DNA of 64,000 nt from Bacteroidota bacterium (GTDB taxonomy: Bacteria; Bacteroidota; Ignavibacteria; Ignavibacteriales; Melioribacteraceae), in contig JAHISV010000005.1 of NCBI GenBank assembly GCA_018818065.1, forward strand, positions 602,527-666,526, given 5' to 3'. Positions 1 to 9,491 of the stretch are shown one piece after another (the first letter of the stretch is position 1; each line of letters opens with the position of its first letter). The notes under the pieces are model-generated. The model did not search any database. It was not told the DNA's origin and was given only the letters and a program-made list of their open reading frames with translations. Position numbers and translations under genes: made by a program.

Positions 1-226
1 TAAAAGATATATTGACCGATTAAATGTCTAAAAAAATGTTAACATATAGCAGAATAATAGCGACTTATCTTCAAGAGTTCCATCATAAGAATATCCAATG
101 GAGTTCCAGGGATTCCCATCCTAAACCATAATGCTGCTATAAGCAGCTAACCCCGGACAATACTATTTCAATTTCACAAGCTAATTAATTAGATAGCAGA
201 AAATTCAGAATTATTTGGAGAGACAA

Positions 227-1045
227 ATGAATCTTAATAAGAGAATAGCCATAATCGGATGTGGTAATATTGGGTCTGCCATTGCCGAGGGTATAATCAA
301 AGAAAAGAAAATTGAAAATGAAAATCTGATGTTAACCAGGCGAAATACCAGCAGTTTGGAAAAGTATAGAGAGCATGGTGTTAACATTATTTCTGACAAT
401 GTGGAAGCTGTTGCAAAAGCCCACATAATCATTCTTTGTGTTACTCCCCAACAGCTCGATGGCGTTTTGGAGGAGATGAAACTTACCCTTGAACCGGGGA
501 GGCATATAATTCAATCCGTTGTATCCGGAGCTTCTATTAACCAAATCCGGGAAAAGTTAGGTGTGGACGTTCCTATTATTCGTGTAATGCCTAACCTTGC
601 ATTGTCAATCCAACAGTCTATGACGTGCCTGTCGGGAGAGGAAAGGGATCGTGAGGCAATGGATTATACAAAAGAACTTTTTGATTGTATGGGAAAAACA
701 GTTGAGATACATGAAGAGCTTATGGTTCCGGCAACGGCACTTTGCGCTTGTGGAGTGGCGTTCTTTTTGCGTGCTATACGTGCCGCCTCTCAGGGTGGTA
801 TAGAAATCGGCTTCCACGCGGAAGAGGCACTTCTCATGGCGGCACAAACAGCCCTGGGCGCTGCCCAACTATTACTGGAAGACAAAGCACATCCTGAGCG
901 GGAAGTAGATAAGGTAACCACTCCAAGGGGATGCACAATTGTAGGATTGAATCAGATGGAACATAACGGGTTTAGTTCTTCCATGATTAAGGGGATTGTT
1001 ACTTCTGCGGAGAAGGCTGAAACTCTTTATAGTCAGAATGAATAG
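227..1045 (+). CDS. proC: Pyrroline-5-carboxylate reductase
   Basis: Catalyses the last step of proline synthesis, reducing 1-pyrroline-5-carboxylate with NAD(P)H in the cytoplasm. The 272-residue length is normal for ProC. The N-terminus carries the Rossmann motif IGCGNIGSAIAEG, and the C-terminal helical domain has the family patterns VTTPRGCTIVGL and MIKGIVTSAEKA. An upstream TTG at 215 is in frame, but the ATG at 227 is preferred because TTGGAGAG (215-222) sits at the right distance to be its SD and lies inside the longer version. The 226 bases before it hold no recognisable gene, only a weak 5-bp hairpin at 133-147. The gene is monocistronic and converges on the M29 aminopeptidase. Confidence 0.95.
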   Translation: MNLNKRIAIIGCGNIGSAIAEGIIKEKKIENENLMLTRRNTSSLEKYREHGVNIISDNVEAVAKAHIIILCVTPQQLDGVLEEMKLTLEPGRHIIQSVVSGASINQIREKLGVDVPIIRVMPNLALSIQQSMTCLSGEERDREAMDYTKELFDCMGKTVEIHEELMVPATALCACGVAFFLRAIRAASQGGIEIGFHAEEALLMAAQTALGAAQLLLEDKAHPEREVDKVTTPRGCTIVGLNQMEHNGFSSSMIKGIVTSAEKAETLYSQNE

Positions 1046-1068
1046 AACCAAATTTTGAGTCAAAGGGC

Positions 1069-1087
1069 GGAGCGGCTGAGCCGCTCC
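1069..1087. repeat. GC-rich palindrome between convergent genes
   Basis: GGAGCGGC-TGA-GCCGCTCC is an 8-bp perfect inverted repeat (9 bp if the centre is counted as one base). It lies between the converging proC and M29 genes. There is no T-run on either side, so it is a weak terminator candidate; it could equally be one of the dispersed palindromes seen elsewhere in the window. Confidence 0.6.
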
Positions 1088-1105
1088 TCAGTCTATAAAT
1101 GTATT

Positions 1106-2302
1106 TTAATCTTTTGGAACAACCCAAATATCATTCTCAATTTCAAGTTTGGTCTCACCTATATAAACCGCTCTTCCAGATCCACCTGGTCTGAAATCAG
1201 TAACAATATCAACATGCTGGGCAGAAGTGTTGTAAACACCTTTTTCAGTAAGCTCATCGATAAGTTTTTGCCCGGCTTCTGATTCAGGGTCATTTGTGAA
1301 TGCAGTGGGGTAGCTTGCCCCAATTGCAATGTGCGCGGTACCGCCAACCTTCTCGACAAAGAGCGGGTGCATTAAAACTTTCTTCATTCCCGTATTCATT
1401 CCAAGAGCAACCTCTCCAAGTCTGTGGGAGCCATCATCTGTTTCAATAATTTTCTGAAGAGCATCGTGTCCTTTGTCAGCTTTATAATTAATTATTTTGC
1501 CACCTTCGAATTTAAGATAGATCCCCTGAATAACTTTGCCACCCTGAAAAACCGGAAGATCTACAAATATTTCGCCTTCCACGGTGCGGGCATCAGGACT
1601 TGTATAAACTTCACCATCGGGGAAGTTGCGTGTACCGGTACATTTAACCGCTAGCCGATCTTTGATATTCATAGTTAATTTTAAATCACGATTCGTATGT
1701 GGACAGTGTGTTTCTAATGTTACTGTGTCTTCGCTATCAAACAGAATAGCGAGATCCTCTTCAAGTTCATCCAGATTTGATGGATCAACGAGTGAGGCGC
1801 CAACAACAATATCAGTATACTCTTCGAGTGACAGCCCTTCCATATCGGCAAAGCCCTGAGTAGGGAAGAGAGTGATACACCATTTTTTTGAAAGACGCAG
1901 ATTTTTTAATTCTTCATCAACACGCATAATTTCCTGAGCCAACTCTTCTTTTTGTCCTTTAAAAAGATTTGGGTCTTCTACACCGAGGACTTCAATAAAT
2001 TTATTAAATTCTTCATATCGTTTTCGTTGCCATTCGGGTGCACGTTTAATTTGTTCCGGCGATCCATACTTCCCCATGGATGCGCCAAATACTTTTCCCC
2101 TGTCGTTGTCTGGCGCGGTAATATTTATATCGCAAACGGCGCCCGCCTGAATGATTTTATCCTGAAGGACCGACATTAATGGCCAACAAATATGTTCTCC
2201 CTTTACCATTACAACATCTTCTTTATTTACTCCACCGAGAGAATGGTTAATTAAATATTCAGCCCACTTTTCTAAATCTGCAGTTTTTATTTTTGCTTGC
2301 AT
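1106..2302 (-). CDS. Peptidase M29 family aminopeptidase
   Basis: Metal-dependent aminopeptidase of the M29 (thermophilic aminopeptidase T/AmpS) family, releasing N-terminal residues from peptides in the cytoplasm. The 398-residue length is close to the family norm. The metal-ligand and active-site neighbourhoods typical of the family are visible in order: NFPDGEVYTSP, HRLGEVALG, GTAHIAIG and HVDIVTDF, supplying the conserved Glu, Glu, His and His/Asp positions. No signal peptide. The ATG at 2302 is supported by a strong family-like N-terminus (LEKWAEYLINHS). It stands alone between proC (convergent) and the DUF885 gene upstream on the same strand, with 112 bases between them. Confidence 0.9.
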   Translation of the reverse strand: MQAKIKTADLEKWAEYLINHSLGGVNKEDVVMVKGEHICWPLMSVLQDKIIQAGAVCDINITAPDNDRGKVFGASMGKYGSPEQIKRAPEWQRKRYEEFNKFIEVLGVEDPNLFKGQKEELAQEIMRVDEELKNLRLSKKWCITLFPTQGFADMEGLSLEEYTDIVVGASLVDPSNLDELEEDLAILFDSEDTVTLETHCPHTNRDLKLTMNIKDRLAVKCTGTRNFPDGEVYTSPDARTVEGEIFVDLPVFQGGKVIQGIYLKFEGGKIINYKADKGHDALQKIIETDDGSHRLGEVALGMNTGMKKVLMHPLFVEKVGGTAHIAIGASYPTAFTNDPESEAGQKLIDELTEKGVYNTSAQHVDIVTDFRPGGSGRAVYIGETKLEIENDIWVVPKD

Positions 2303-2414
2303 AGATTCCCCGTAATTATTGAATGAGTATTATATTACTAATATAGGGCTAAGAGGATTGAAAATCTGTTGATTTTAATAATGTCATAGGCGGTTAAAAA
2401 TTATTTATAAAGAT

Positions 2415-4175
2415 TTAGTTGGTTGAAAGTGTGATTTTTTTCACCCAGCGCTTGATTTTTTCCCCCAGTATCGGCAATGGAAGCGCACCATCTTCCAGAA
2501 TTTTAGTATGAAATTCTTTTAGGCTGAATTTGTCGCCGAGGGCATTTCTGGCATAATTTCTTAACTCGATAATTTTCAATTCACCAAGTTTATAAGAAAG
2601 AGCCTGACCAGGCATTGTTATATAGCGCTCTACTTCTTTTATGGCATATTCTGTGGTGGAACCCGTCTGATTCTTGAAATAGTTTATTGCCTGTATATAG
2701 GTCCAGCCTCTGTAATGTATTCCGGTATCAACAACCAGACGAACAGCCCTGTATAAATCTGATTCGAGTTTGATTAGTAAATCCAGATCCGAATCATAAA
2801 CTTCCAGTTCTTTACCGAGGCTTTCAGCATATAATGCCCATCCTTCGCTGTATCCGCCATTATAAGAATACTTCTGAAAATCAGGCAGGGAGTTATTCTC
2901 TCTGCTTAAGGATGTTTGAAAATGATGACCTGGAATTGCCTCGTGCAGTAAAATGCTTTTATTCGCCCTACGTCCATATTCGCTCATAGATCTGGCGTCA
3001 AAATAGAAAACTCCCGGGTCTGATTGTTTGGGCGAGGGAATATAGTGCGCACCAAAATAATTGGATCTTGCATCTTTGATTGCCTCCAACTCGAATTGCG
3101 ATTCTGGTATAACCGTAAAATAGTCAGAAATATTATCCTCAATTTTTTCTGCAATATCATCATACTGATCCAGTAATTTTTCCGCGGTATACACGAGGTT
3201 CGAATTCTTATATAAATAATCCTTATACTGAAAAACGTTAGCAGCAGGGAAAGCGTCTCCTTTTAATTCATTCATGGCACTTTTCGTTTTAACAATTTCA
3301 TCTAATCCTATTTGCATTATTGAATCAGGATGAATGTCAAGAGTAGTATGGTGTTTAATATACTGTTTGTACCACTCATTGCCGTTTGGCAAAGCGGACA
3401 TCCCAATGTCATCACTACACTTATAAATGTATGTATTAGAAAGAAACCCTTCGAGCTCCTTAAATGCCGGAAGTAATTTATCCTCAATCATATCTTTATA
3501 AACATTCTCGTAAAAAACTTTGTGCTGCGGACTAAAATTCTCCGGGAAGTATAATACCGGTTGATAAAATTCATTTTGATAAAGATCCTTGGACAACAAG
3601 TCCCGGACGACCTGCAAAGTTTTTTCTGTCACTCTTTTAGGCAGCACAATTCCTTCTTCAATTCCTTTAGAAAGATTTATTATGGCAACATGAATACCTT
3701 CAATGAATCCGTCTATCCTTCTAAGAAAGTTATCATAATCTCTTAAGCTTTTAAAAGGTTGCGAGCCCTTCCCCGAACCCATCCTTATAAACTGCATAAG
3801 GAAATGATACTGATCAATTAAAAATAAATTATCCGAAAACTTGTAAGACTCTAGTTTTTCATGCATCTGATAAGTAAGTAGATCGTGGCTGATTTTCAAT
3901 TTTTCGCTAAGTGAATCAGTATCAAATTCTTTTAGAGAATGAAGAGTGTTTACTAAAAATATTTTATGACTCTCAATGAAATCATCATCGATTGTTATTG
4001 TAAAAAGGTCATTATAGCCGTAGAAACCATTTTCCGTTGCTTCAATGGGGAAATATGACAGATGAATTTTATAGTAATTATCGAGAAAACTGATGAGTTT
4101 TTTATCTTCGTTGCTATTTGCGCAAATGGAAATAGATAATGAAATGATTAAAAATGTATATAAGTTTTTTTGCAT
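2415..4175 (-). CDS. DUF885 family secreted metallopeptidase-like protein
   Basis: 586-residue member of the DUF885 family, whose members are predicted zinc peptidases. The zinc-binding motif HEAIPGHH is present with the downstream SEGWALYAESLG segment that carries the third ligand. The N-terminus MQKNLYTFLIISLSISICANS looks like a signal peptide, possibly with a lipidated or simply terminal Cys, so the protein probably acts in the periplasm or on the outer membrane. An in-frame GTG at 4196 would add seven residues, but it has no SD and would spoil the signal peptide, so the ATG at 4175 is chosen; its SD is weak. Substrate unknown. Confidence 0.88.
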   Translation of the reverse strand: MQKNLYTFLIISLSISICANSNEDKKLISFLDNYYKIHLSYFPIEATENGFYGYNDLFTITIDDDFIESHKIFLVNTLHSLKEFDTDSLSEKLKISHDLLTYQMHEKLESYKFSDNLFLIDQYHFLMQFIRMGSGKGSQPFKSLRDYDNFLRRIDGFIEGIHVAIINLSKGIEEGIVLPKRVTEKTLQVVRDLLSKDLYQNEFYQPVLYFPENFSPQHKVFYENVYKDMIEDKLLPAFKELEGFLSNTYIYKCSDDIGMSALPNGNEWYKQYIKHHTTLDIHPDSIMQIGLDEIVKTKSAMNELKGDAFPAANVFQYKDYLYKNSNLVYTAEKLLDQYDDIAEKIEDNISDYFTVIPESQFELEAIKDARSNYFGAHYIPSPKQSDPGVFYFDARSMSEYGRRANKSILLHEAIPGHHFQTSLSRENNSLPDFQKYSYNGGYSEGWALYAESLGKELEVYDSDLDLLIKLESDLYRAVRLVVDTGIHYRGWTYIQAINYFKNQTGSTTEYAIKEVERYITMPGQALSYKLGELKIIELRNYARNALGDKFSLKEFHTKILEDGALPLPILGEKIKRWVKKITLSTN

Positions 4176-4378
4176 GGGGGTCTCTGAGTAATACACAGGT
4201 ACTAATTAGTAATTATATGTAAAAAATGAAAGTTAAATTTTAAATGGCAAACCTCGTCAATTATTGATTAATACGCGAATTCAACTGAAATAAAGGGACG
4301 AAATTTTACCCTTTTAGGATTAAGCCGGAATTCTTTCTCTGTTGTCTTATTTAGTACAAATAAAAAAAGGAGGAGACT

Positions 4379-4879
4379 ATGTTTAAGAATCTGCTGGTTG
4401 CAATTTGTTTAGCCGCGTCATGCGGATTATCATTAAGTCTATCACAATTAATTGCTCAACCCAGACATCCAAGTGGACACAGTACAAGCAGCATGCCGCC
4501 GCAAGAATTCCTTGCCCCTGTACCAAATCAGTTGGAAATAAATAAACTGATGGATGAGCTCGAGATTGATCTTTGTCTTACCCGTGAGCAGAAAGTAAGA
4601 ATTAAATCCATATACGAAGAACATTTCAATTCGGTTAAACATCTTCAGCCTGGTAATACGAGAACTTACGACGCGATGGATAACAGGCAGGAAGAATTGC
4701 AAATGGAATTAACAAGAAAGGTAGCCGCTGTTCTTGATGATTTTCAGCTTGCGCGGTATGTACTTTTTTTGGAAAGAAGAGCTCTTGGGCGTGAGGGGCA
4801 TAAGTTTATGGATGAAGAATCTAATGAAGATCAGATTGAAGATGGTGACTATGATCACGAGGAAGAGCTGCCTGATTAA
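4379..4879 (+). CDS. Spy/CpxP-like periplasmic protein
   Basis: 166-residue exported protein of unknown exact function. A signal peptide (about residues 1-27, ending LSQLIAQP) is followed by a helical region containing LCLTREQKVRIKSIYEEH, which matches the LTxxQ-type motif of Spy/CpxP-like periplasmic chaperone or metal-sensing proteins. The C-terminus is very acidic (DEESNEDQIEDGDYDHEEE). A near-perfect SD, AGGAGGAG, lies just upstream. It precedes the T9SS arylsulfotransferase-like gene by 61 bases in the same direction and may be cotranscribed. The assignment to the LTxxQ group is by motif and overall helical character only. Confidence 0.7.
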   Translation: MFKNLLVAICLAASCGLSLSLSQLIAQPRHPSGHSTSSMPPQEFLAPVPNQLEINKLMDELEIDLCLTREQKVRIKSIYEEHFNSVKHLQPGNTRTYDAMDNRQEELQMELTRKVAAVLDDFQLARYVLFLERRALGREGHKFMDEESNEDQIEDGDYDHEEELPD

Positions 4880-4940
4880 ACCTTTATTTGAGTGAGCCTC
4901 TCTAACTTCCGAAACGCAATATAAATGAGAGGAGCGGAAA

Positions 4941-6641
4941 ATGTTAGCCAGAGCTTTTAGATTAGCAATGCCATGCCCGGTGAGAATATTCACGGTTATT
5001 TCAGTTCTTTTTGTTTTCACTCTTAGGGCTTTTGCTCAAGCTACTCCCACTGTGGGGTTGCTAACCTATGATGAAAGGGCTGCTGATGGCTACACATTAT
5101 TTGCTCCTCTTACTTCTAACATCACTTTTCTTATAAATAATGAAGGTAACCTTGTTCACAGCTGGCAGGGTACTGCTCGTCCTGGCAATTCCGTCTATTT
5201 TTTGGAAAACGGCAATTTGCTGAGAACCGAAATTGTGCTTAATGAAACCATGACAGCCGGGGGCGAGGGTGGAAAGGTAATTGAGCAGGACTGGGAGGGA
5301 AATATAATATGGAGTTTCACTTACAACAACGATAAGGTTCGGTCACACCACGATGTTGAGTATTTGCCCAATGGAAATATCCTCATGATTGCCTGGGAGT
5401 ATAAAACCTATGATGAGGCAATTGCAGCCGGAAGAAAGCCAACCATGTTGAGTGATAACGAGTTATGGCCCGATCACGTAATAGAAGTGGATCCTTCAAC
5501 AAATGAAATAGTCTGGGAATGGCATGTTTGGAACCATCTTATTCAGGATTATGACCCGACTAAACTTAACTATGGAGTAGTCGCTGACCATCCTGGGTTG
5601 ATTAATTTGAACTACAAAGACGGCGTGGAACCAAACACGGGAGGCGCTGACTGGAATCATACAAACGGTATTGATTACAATGAAGAGTTTGACCAGATTT
5701 TATTAAGTGTACATGGATTCAGTGAGATTTGGATAATTGACCACAGCACAACTACCGAAGAGGCTGCAGGTCATTCAGGTGGAATTTATGGCAATGGCGG
5801 CGACCTGTTGTATCGATGGGGAAACCCTGAAGCGTATGACCATGGAACTGCTAACGATCAAAAACTTTATCAACAGCATAACGCCCATTGGATTGAGGCG
5901 GGATTGTCAGGCGAAGGGAATATTCTGATCTTTAATAATGGCAAGGGTAGACTGGATGGTGACTATTCATCTATTGAAGAAATTACCCCGCCACAAATAA
6001 ATGGTGCTTACCCATACACAGTTGGCGAAAGTTATGGACCGGAGGGCACGGAGTGGAATTACAGTAATCCGGGGACTTTCTTTGCCGATCACATTTCCGG
6101 TGCGCAGCGCCAGTTGAATGGTAATACGCTAATCTGCGAGGGAACCACCGGAACATTTTTCGAGGTAACCGAAAACGGAGCTTTGGTGTGGGAATATGTT
6201 AACCCGATTGCGCAAAGCGGCGCACTAACACAGGGCGATACACCAACACAAAATAGTGTATTCAGGGCATATCGTTATTCAGAAGATTATCCCGGATTTG
6301 CGGGTAAAGACCTAACGCCCGGTAATCCTCTTGAGATTTATAATACCACAGTACTTGAAAGCGGGGAGGGCTTGCCAACGGATTTTGTCCTATTTCAGAA
6401 TTTCCCAAACCCTTTTAATCCTTCAACGAAAATTTCATTTGCTTTGCCTAATCCGGGCAATGTGACAGTGGACATTTTTAATATACTTGGTGAATTGGTT
6501 GAGAATCTTGTTAGTGATTTTCTTCTGGCCGGGAATTACATCTTTAACTGGAATGCAGAAGAATTGCCGAGTGGAATTTATCTCTATTCACTTGAAGCAG
6601 CAGGTTATCGGGAAATTAAAAAGATGACCCTTATGAAATGA
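4941..6641 (+). CDS. Arylsulfotransferase (ASST)-like protein with T9SS sorting domain
   Basis: 566-residue secreted protein. A signal peptide ends near FTLRAFAQA. Residues about 40-460 form the repeated beta-propeller of the arylsulfotransferase family, with recurrent blades (GNLVHSW, GNILMIAWE, DQILLSVHGFSEIWIIDH, RWGNPEAYDHG, GNTLICEGT) and His-rich loops (SHHDVEYLPNG, QQHNAHWIE). ASST enzymes move sulfate between phenols, but many relatives lack proven activity. Residues about 480-566 are a type IX secretion C-terminal domain (NFPNPFNPSTKISFALP to KKMTLMK), so the mature protein should be exported through T9SS and anchored or released. This sorting domain has no palindromic insert. The SD region GAGAGG (4927-4932) could pair with CCTCTC (4897-4902), which may mask it. 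Confidence 0.85.
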   Translation: MLARAFRLAMPCPVRIFTVISVLFVFTLRAFAQATPTVGLLTYDERAADGYTLFAPLTSNITFLINNEGNLVHSWQGTARPGNSVYFLENGNLLRTEIVLNETMTAGGEGGKVIEQDWEGNIIWSFTYNNDKVRSHHDVEYLPNGNILMIAWEYKTYDEAIAAGRKPTMLSDNELWPDHVIEVDPSTNEIVWEWHVWNHLIQDYDPTKLNYGVVADHPGLINLNYKDGVEPNTGGADWNHTNGIDYNEEFDQILLSVHGFSEIWIIDHSTTTEEAAGHSGGIYGNGGDLLYRWGNPEAYDHGTANDQKLYQQHNAHWIEAGLSGEGNILIFNNGKGRLDGDYSSIEEITPPQINGAYPYTVGESYGPEGTEWNYSNPGTFFADHISGAQRQLNGNTLICEGTTGTFFEVTENGALVWEYVNPIAQSGALTQGDTPTQNSVFRAYRYSEDYPGFAGKDLTPGNPLEIYNTTVLESGEGLPTDFVLFQNFPNPFNPSTKISFALPNPGNVTVDIFNILGELVENLVSDFLLAGNYIFNWNAEELPSGIYLYSLEAAGYREIKKMTLMK

Positions 6642-6737
6642 CAATCTCCTTCTATCATTCTGTGAAATAAGTATTAGGATTGATAGAATTTTAATAAATT
6701 TCAAGGAGGTATTTATTTGTTTCTTTGAGGATTTAGG

Positions 6738-7595
6738 ATGAAGATTTTATTTATTATTCTCGCAGCAATAGTCTTATTAATTGTTTCACTTCTTATCGCT
6801 CAATATTTCGGTAATAAGTCTTTTACCGGAAAAGTAAACAATGAAATCAAAACAGTATTCGATTCAGTTAATCTGACCAATCCTGAAATCGTTACCGAAG
6901 AATCGATTCAGCATTTGCCTTCGCCTGTTCAGAAATACCTAAAGTATGCCGGAGTTGTTGGTAAAGAAAGAATCAGATGTACACGATTAAAGCAAAGAGC
7001 CAATATAAAAATGTCGCCGGAAAGCAGCGGGTTTAACCATACCGCAGTTCAATATTTCACGTCTGAAAAACCTGCCTTTGTATGGTTGGCTGATATGTCC
7101 CTGTTCCCGGGATTCTCAATGATGGTTCGTGATAAATGTATTGAGGGTAAAGGAGAAATGTTAGGGAAGCTATTCTCATTGTTCCCCGTGGTATTTGCTG
7201 AAGGTCCTAAAATCAATCAGGGTGCGCTGGCACGTTACGTTGGCGAAATGGTCTGGCAGCCTTCGGCATTTCTTGAAGAATATTGTAAGTGGGAAGAGAT
7301 TGACAGTTCCTCTGCACGCGTAAAAGTTAGTGTTAGCGGCGTTGAAGTAAATGGGGTATTCACTTTTGGAGATGAGGGTAAAATTGAAACCTTCGTCTGC
7401 CCGCGATGGAAGGGAACCGATGGCGAGGAAATGAGCACCTATGTTAATTACTTTTTAGAATATAAAAATTTTAGTGGTTACAAAGTGCCTTCCAGAGGAC
7501 AAGCAGTCTGGCGCGAAAAAGATGGCTCAGAATTTATTTACTGGGATGGCTGCGTAACAGAAGTTGAATACAATATTCCGGAGATTTGGCAATAG
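6738..7595 (+). CDS. DUF6544 family protein
   Basis: 285-residue protein with one N-terminal membrane segment (about residues 2-23). The segment LPSPVQKYLKYAGVVGKERIRCTRLKQ is the signature of the DUF6544 (formerly DUF6920) family, whose function is unknown. The rest is probably a beta-rich domain facing the periplasm. The local SD is GAGGATTTAGG directly before the ATG. A stronger SD (AAGGAGGT, 6703-6710) lies about 28 bases upstream and would serve only a TTG-start, three-codon frame. A clear hairpin terminator follows. Confidence 0.75.
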   Translation: MKILFIILAAIVLLIVSLLIAQYFGNKSFTGKVNNEIKTVFDSVNLTNPEIVTEESIQHLPSPVQKYLKYAGVVGKERIRCTRLKQRANIKMSPESSGFNHTAVQYFTSEKPAFVWLADMSLFPGFSMMVRDKCIEGKGEMLGKLFSLFPVVFAEGPKINQGALARYVGEMVWQPSAFLEEYCKWEEIDSSSARVKVSVSGVEVNGVFTFGDEGKIETFVCPRWKGTDGEEMSTYVNYFLEYKNFSGYKVPSRGQAVWREKDGSEFIYWDGCVTEVEYNIPEIWQ

Positions 7596-7614
7596 TTTTT
7601 CTGTGAATATATCA

Positions 7615-7660
7615 AGAAGCCCTTCCGTTTTACAGGAAGGGCTTCTGTTGTTTTTCTTTT
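7615..7660 (+). terminator. Intrinsic terminator after the DUF6544 gene
   Basis: A 12-bp perfect stem, AGAAGCCCTTCC (7615-7626) with GGAAGGGCTTCT (7635-7646) and an 8-base loop, is followed by GTTGTTTTTCTTTT. It lies between convergent genes; the T-run fits the plus-strand gene. Confidence 0.85.
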
Positions 7661-7689
7661 CTAATATCTAAAGTCTTGTGTCTATTAAT

Positions 7690-8187
7690 CTATACTGTAA
7701 TATATTTATCAGCCGGTGCATTACAAATAGGGCATCTTTCAGGTGCCGCATTAAATTCAACATGCCCGCAAACCGGACAAAGATAAATCTCGCCAACATC
7801 AAGATCTTTACCCGCTGCTGCTGCTTCAAGAGCCATTGTATATAATTTTGCATGAACAGCTTCGGCCGCTACAGCAAACTTGAACATTCTTTTTGCTTTG
7901 TGTCCCTCTTCTTCAGCCTGTGTTAACATTGGCGGGTACATTTGTTCAAATTCGTATGTTTCGCCCCCAATTGCCGCTTTCAGGTTCTCAATAGTAGAAC
8001 CAATTCCATCCATTGCTCCCAAATGAGCTTCAGCATGAATTCTTTCAGCTTCAGCTGTAAGCTTGAATAATTTCGCAATGTTTGTTAAGCCTTCTTTTTC
8101 TGCTGCTTTAGCAAATGCGCGGTATTTCTGGTTTGCCTGGCTTTCACCTGCAAAGGCTTCTTTCAAATTGTCTTGTGTTGTTGGCAT
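7690..8187 (-). CDS. rbr: Rubrerythrin
   Basis: 165-residue rubrerythrin, a non-haem iron peroxidase that reduces hydrogen peroxide in anaerobes and microaerophiles. The N-terminal four-helix di-iron domain (residues 1-125) shows the paired carboxylate/His motifs FAGESQANQKYRAF, EAERIHAEAH, and FAVAAEAVHAKLY. The C-terminal rubredoxin-like domain has CPVCGHVE (Cys137, Cys140) and CPICNAP (Cys152, Cys155) for one iron. SD AGAGGAT before the ATG. It is alone, convergent with the DUF6544 gene. Supports an oxygen-sensitive lifestyle. Confidence 0.96.
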   Translation of the reverse strand: MPTTQDNLKEAFAGESQANQKYRAFAKAAEKEGLTNIAKLFKLTAEAERIHAEAHLGAMDGIGSTIENLKAAIGGETYEFEQMYPPMLTQAEEEGHKAKRMFKFAVAAEAVHAKLYTMALEAAAAGKDLDVGEIYLCPVCGHVEFNAAPERCPICNAPADKYITV

Positions 8188-8380
8188 AATATCCTCTATT
8201 TATTAGTTAATAAATGCAATTAACATGTTCAGATGTTTTTATCTGGTTATTTGCAAACATAGTGATTTTAAAAGAAAAGAGTAAGAGTATGATTAAGAAT
8301 AAGAACACAAGAGGATTACAGAATTGACTTGGCAATTCTTTGAAATATTCAAATGAAAAACAGCGCTGCCTGTTAGTATA

Positions 8381-9370
8381 TTACTTTAATAGCAACATTT
8401 TCCCGCTTCTTTGAAAAAAAGTGCTTGTACCGCTAGATGGATTTACTCTCAATTGGTAAAAGTAGACTCCACTGGAGACATGTTTTCCATGTTGGTCTGT
8501 ACCGTTCCATGTTATCTGGTGCTGCCCGACTGTCTGGTTAGTAGCCGAAGATGACCATACCTCCTCACCATTCGAATTATAAATGAGAAAACTTATATCT
8601 GCATGTGAAGGAAGCGAATAGAGAATATTCGTTGATGGATTAAATGGATTTGGGTAGGGTGGACTTACCTTGAAGTTTTCAATTATATCCATTTCTTCAA
8701 CGCCCACAACATAAACATCTGCATACTGTACATTAGGGCTGTATTCAACATAGTTGAACAGGTTTGTGGAATTCAGAACTGTCCTGATACTATCCAGGGA
8801 ATGGCCGGCAACATCCCATTCGTCACTTATTTTATTTAGAATGTCATAACTTACAGAAGAGAGTTTTGTGATTGAAAAGTTTTGTCTTAGGGAATCAACT
8901 GCAACTGAATCACTTTTATAATATCCAACATGAATGACTCCACCATAATATTTTGGAGCTTGAAAAAAAGTTGTATCAGATAATCCAGGGAAGAGTGTGT
9001 GAAAACCGACAATTTTGTTAAGACCATTTGTCTTTGGTAATCCATATATTCTTGGGTCAATAATCCACTTGTATACTCTCTCGTTACCTGGTTGGAAAAT
9101 AATTTCTAAATAAGTCGGCAAACTTGCGCCAAAATCTAATGAATTAAAACCATTCCATATAAAACCTGCATGATTGGAATCATAACTCCCTGACCAAATT
9201 GATATGGTCGAATCACTGGTGTTCTTTACCTTGCAGAATATGGTAATCTCTTCGCCATATGCATATTCCTGCTTATCGGTAAGGATCTTCAATTCAAATT
9301 GAGAATAGACTGGAGTAGTAACAGAAATCAATAAAACAACAAAAGTAAGTGCAGAAAATAAATTTTTCAT
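8381..9370 (-). CDS. Secreted BsuPI-like domain protein with T9SS sorting domain
   Basis: 329-residue protein with a signal peptide (ending near TTPVYSQ). The N-terminal part (FELKILTDKQEYAYGEEITIFCKV) resembles a BsuPI/Ig-like beta-sandwich of the kind found in intracellular proteinase inhibitor domains. The middle has no clear family. The C-terminal about 90 residues are a T9SS/FlgD-Ig-like sorting domain (PYPNPFNPSTNILYSLP, GQHQITWNGTDQHGKHVSSGVY, ending KMLLLK). Its loop after the LP strand is short (SHAD), without an insert. Function unknown; export through T9SS is inferred. Confidence 0.7.
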   Translation of the reverse strand: MKNLFSALTFVVLLISVTTPVYSQFELKILTDKQEYAYGEEITIFCKVKNTSDSTISIWSGSYDSNHAGFIWNGFNSLDFGASLPTYLEIIFQPGNERVYKWIIDPRIYGLPKTNGLNKIVGFHTLFPGLSDTTFFQAPKYYGGVIHVGYYKSDSVAVDSLRQNFSITKLSSVSYDILNKISDEWDVAGHSLDSIRTVLNSTNLFNYVEYSPNVQYADVYVVGVEEMDIIENFKVSPPYPNPFNPSTNILYSLPSHADISFLIYNSNGEEVWSSSATNQTVGQHQITWNGTDQHGKHVSSGVYFYQLRVNPSSGTSTFFQRSGKMLLLK

Positions 9371-9491
9371 GGATTAAGTCGTAAGCTATTATTATTTTAA
9401 TTTAAGATAACGTATATATTGCTCCGTTCCTAACTTAAATATTAAACACTTTGCCTTTTCTGCTATCTCCTGAATTCTGACTTCTTCTCTT

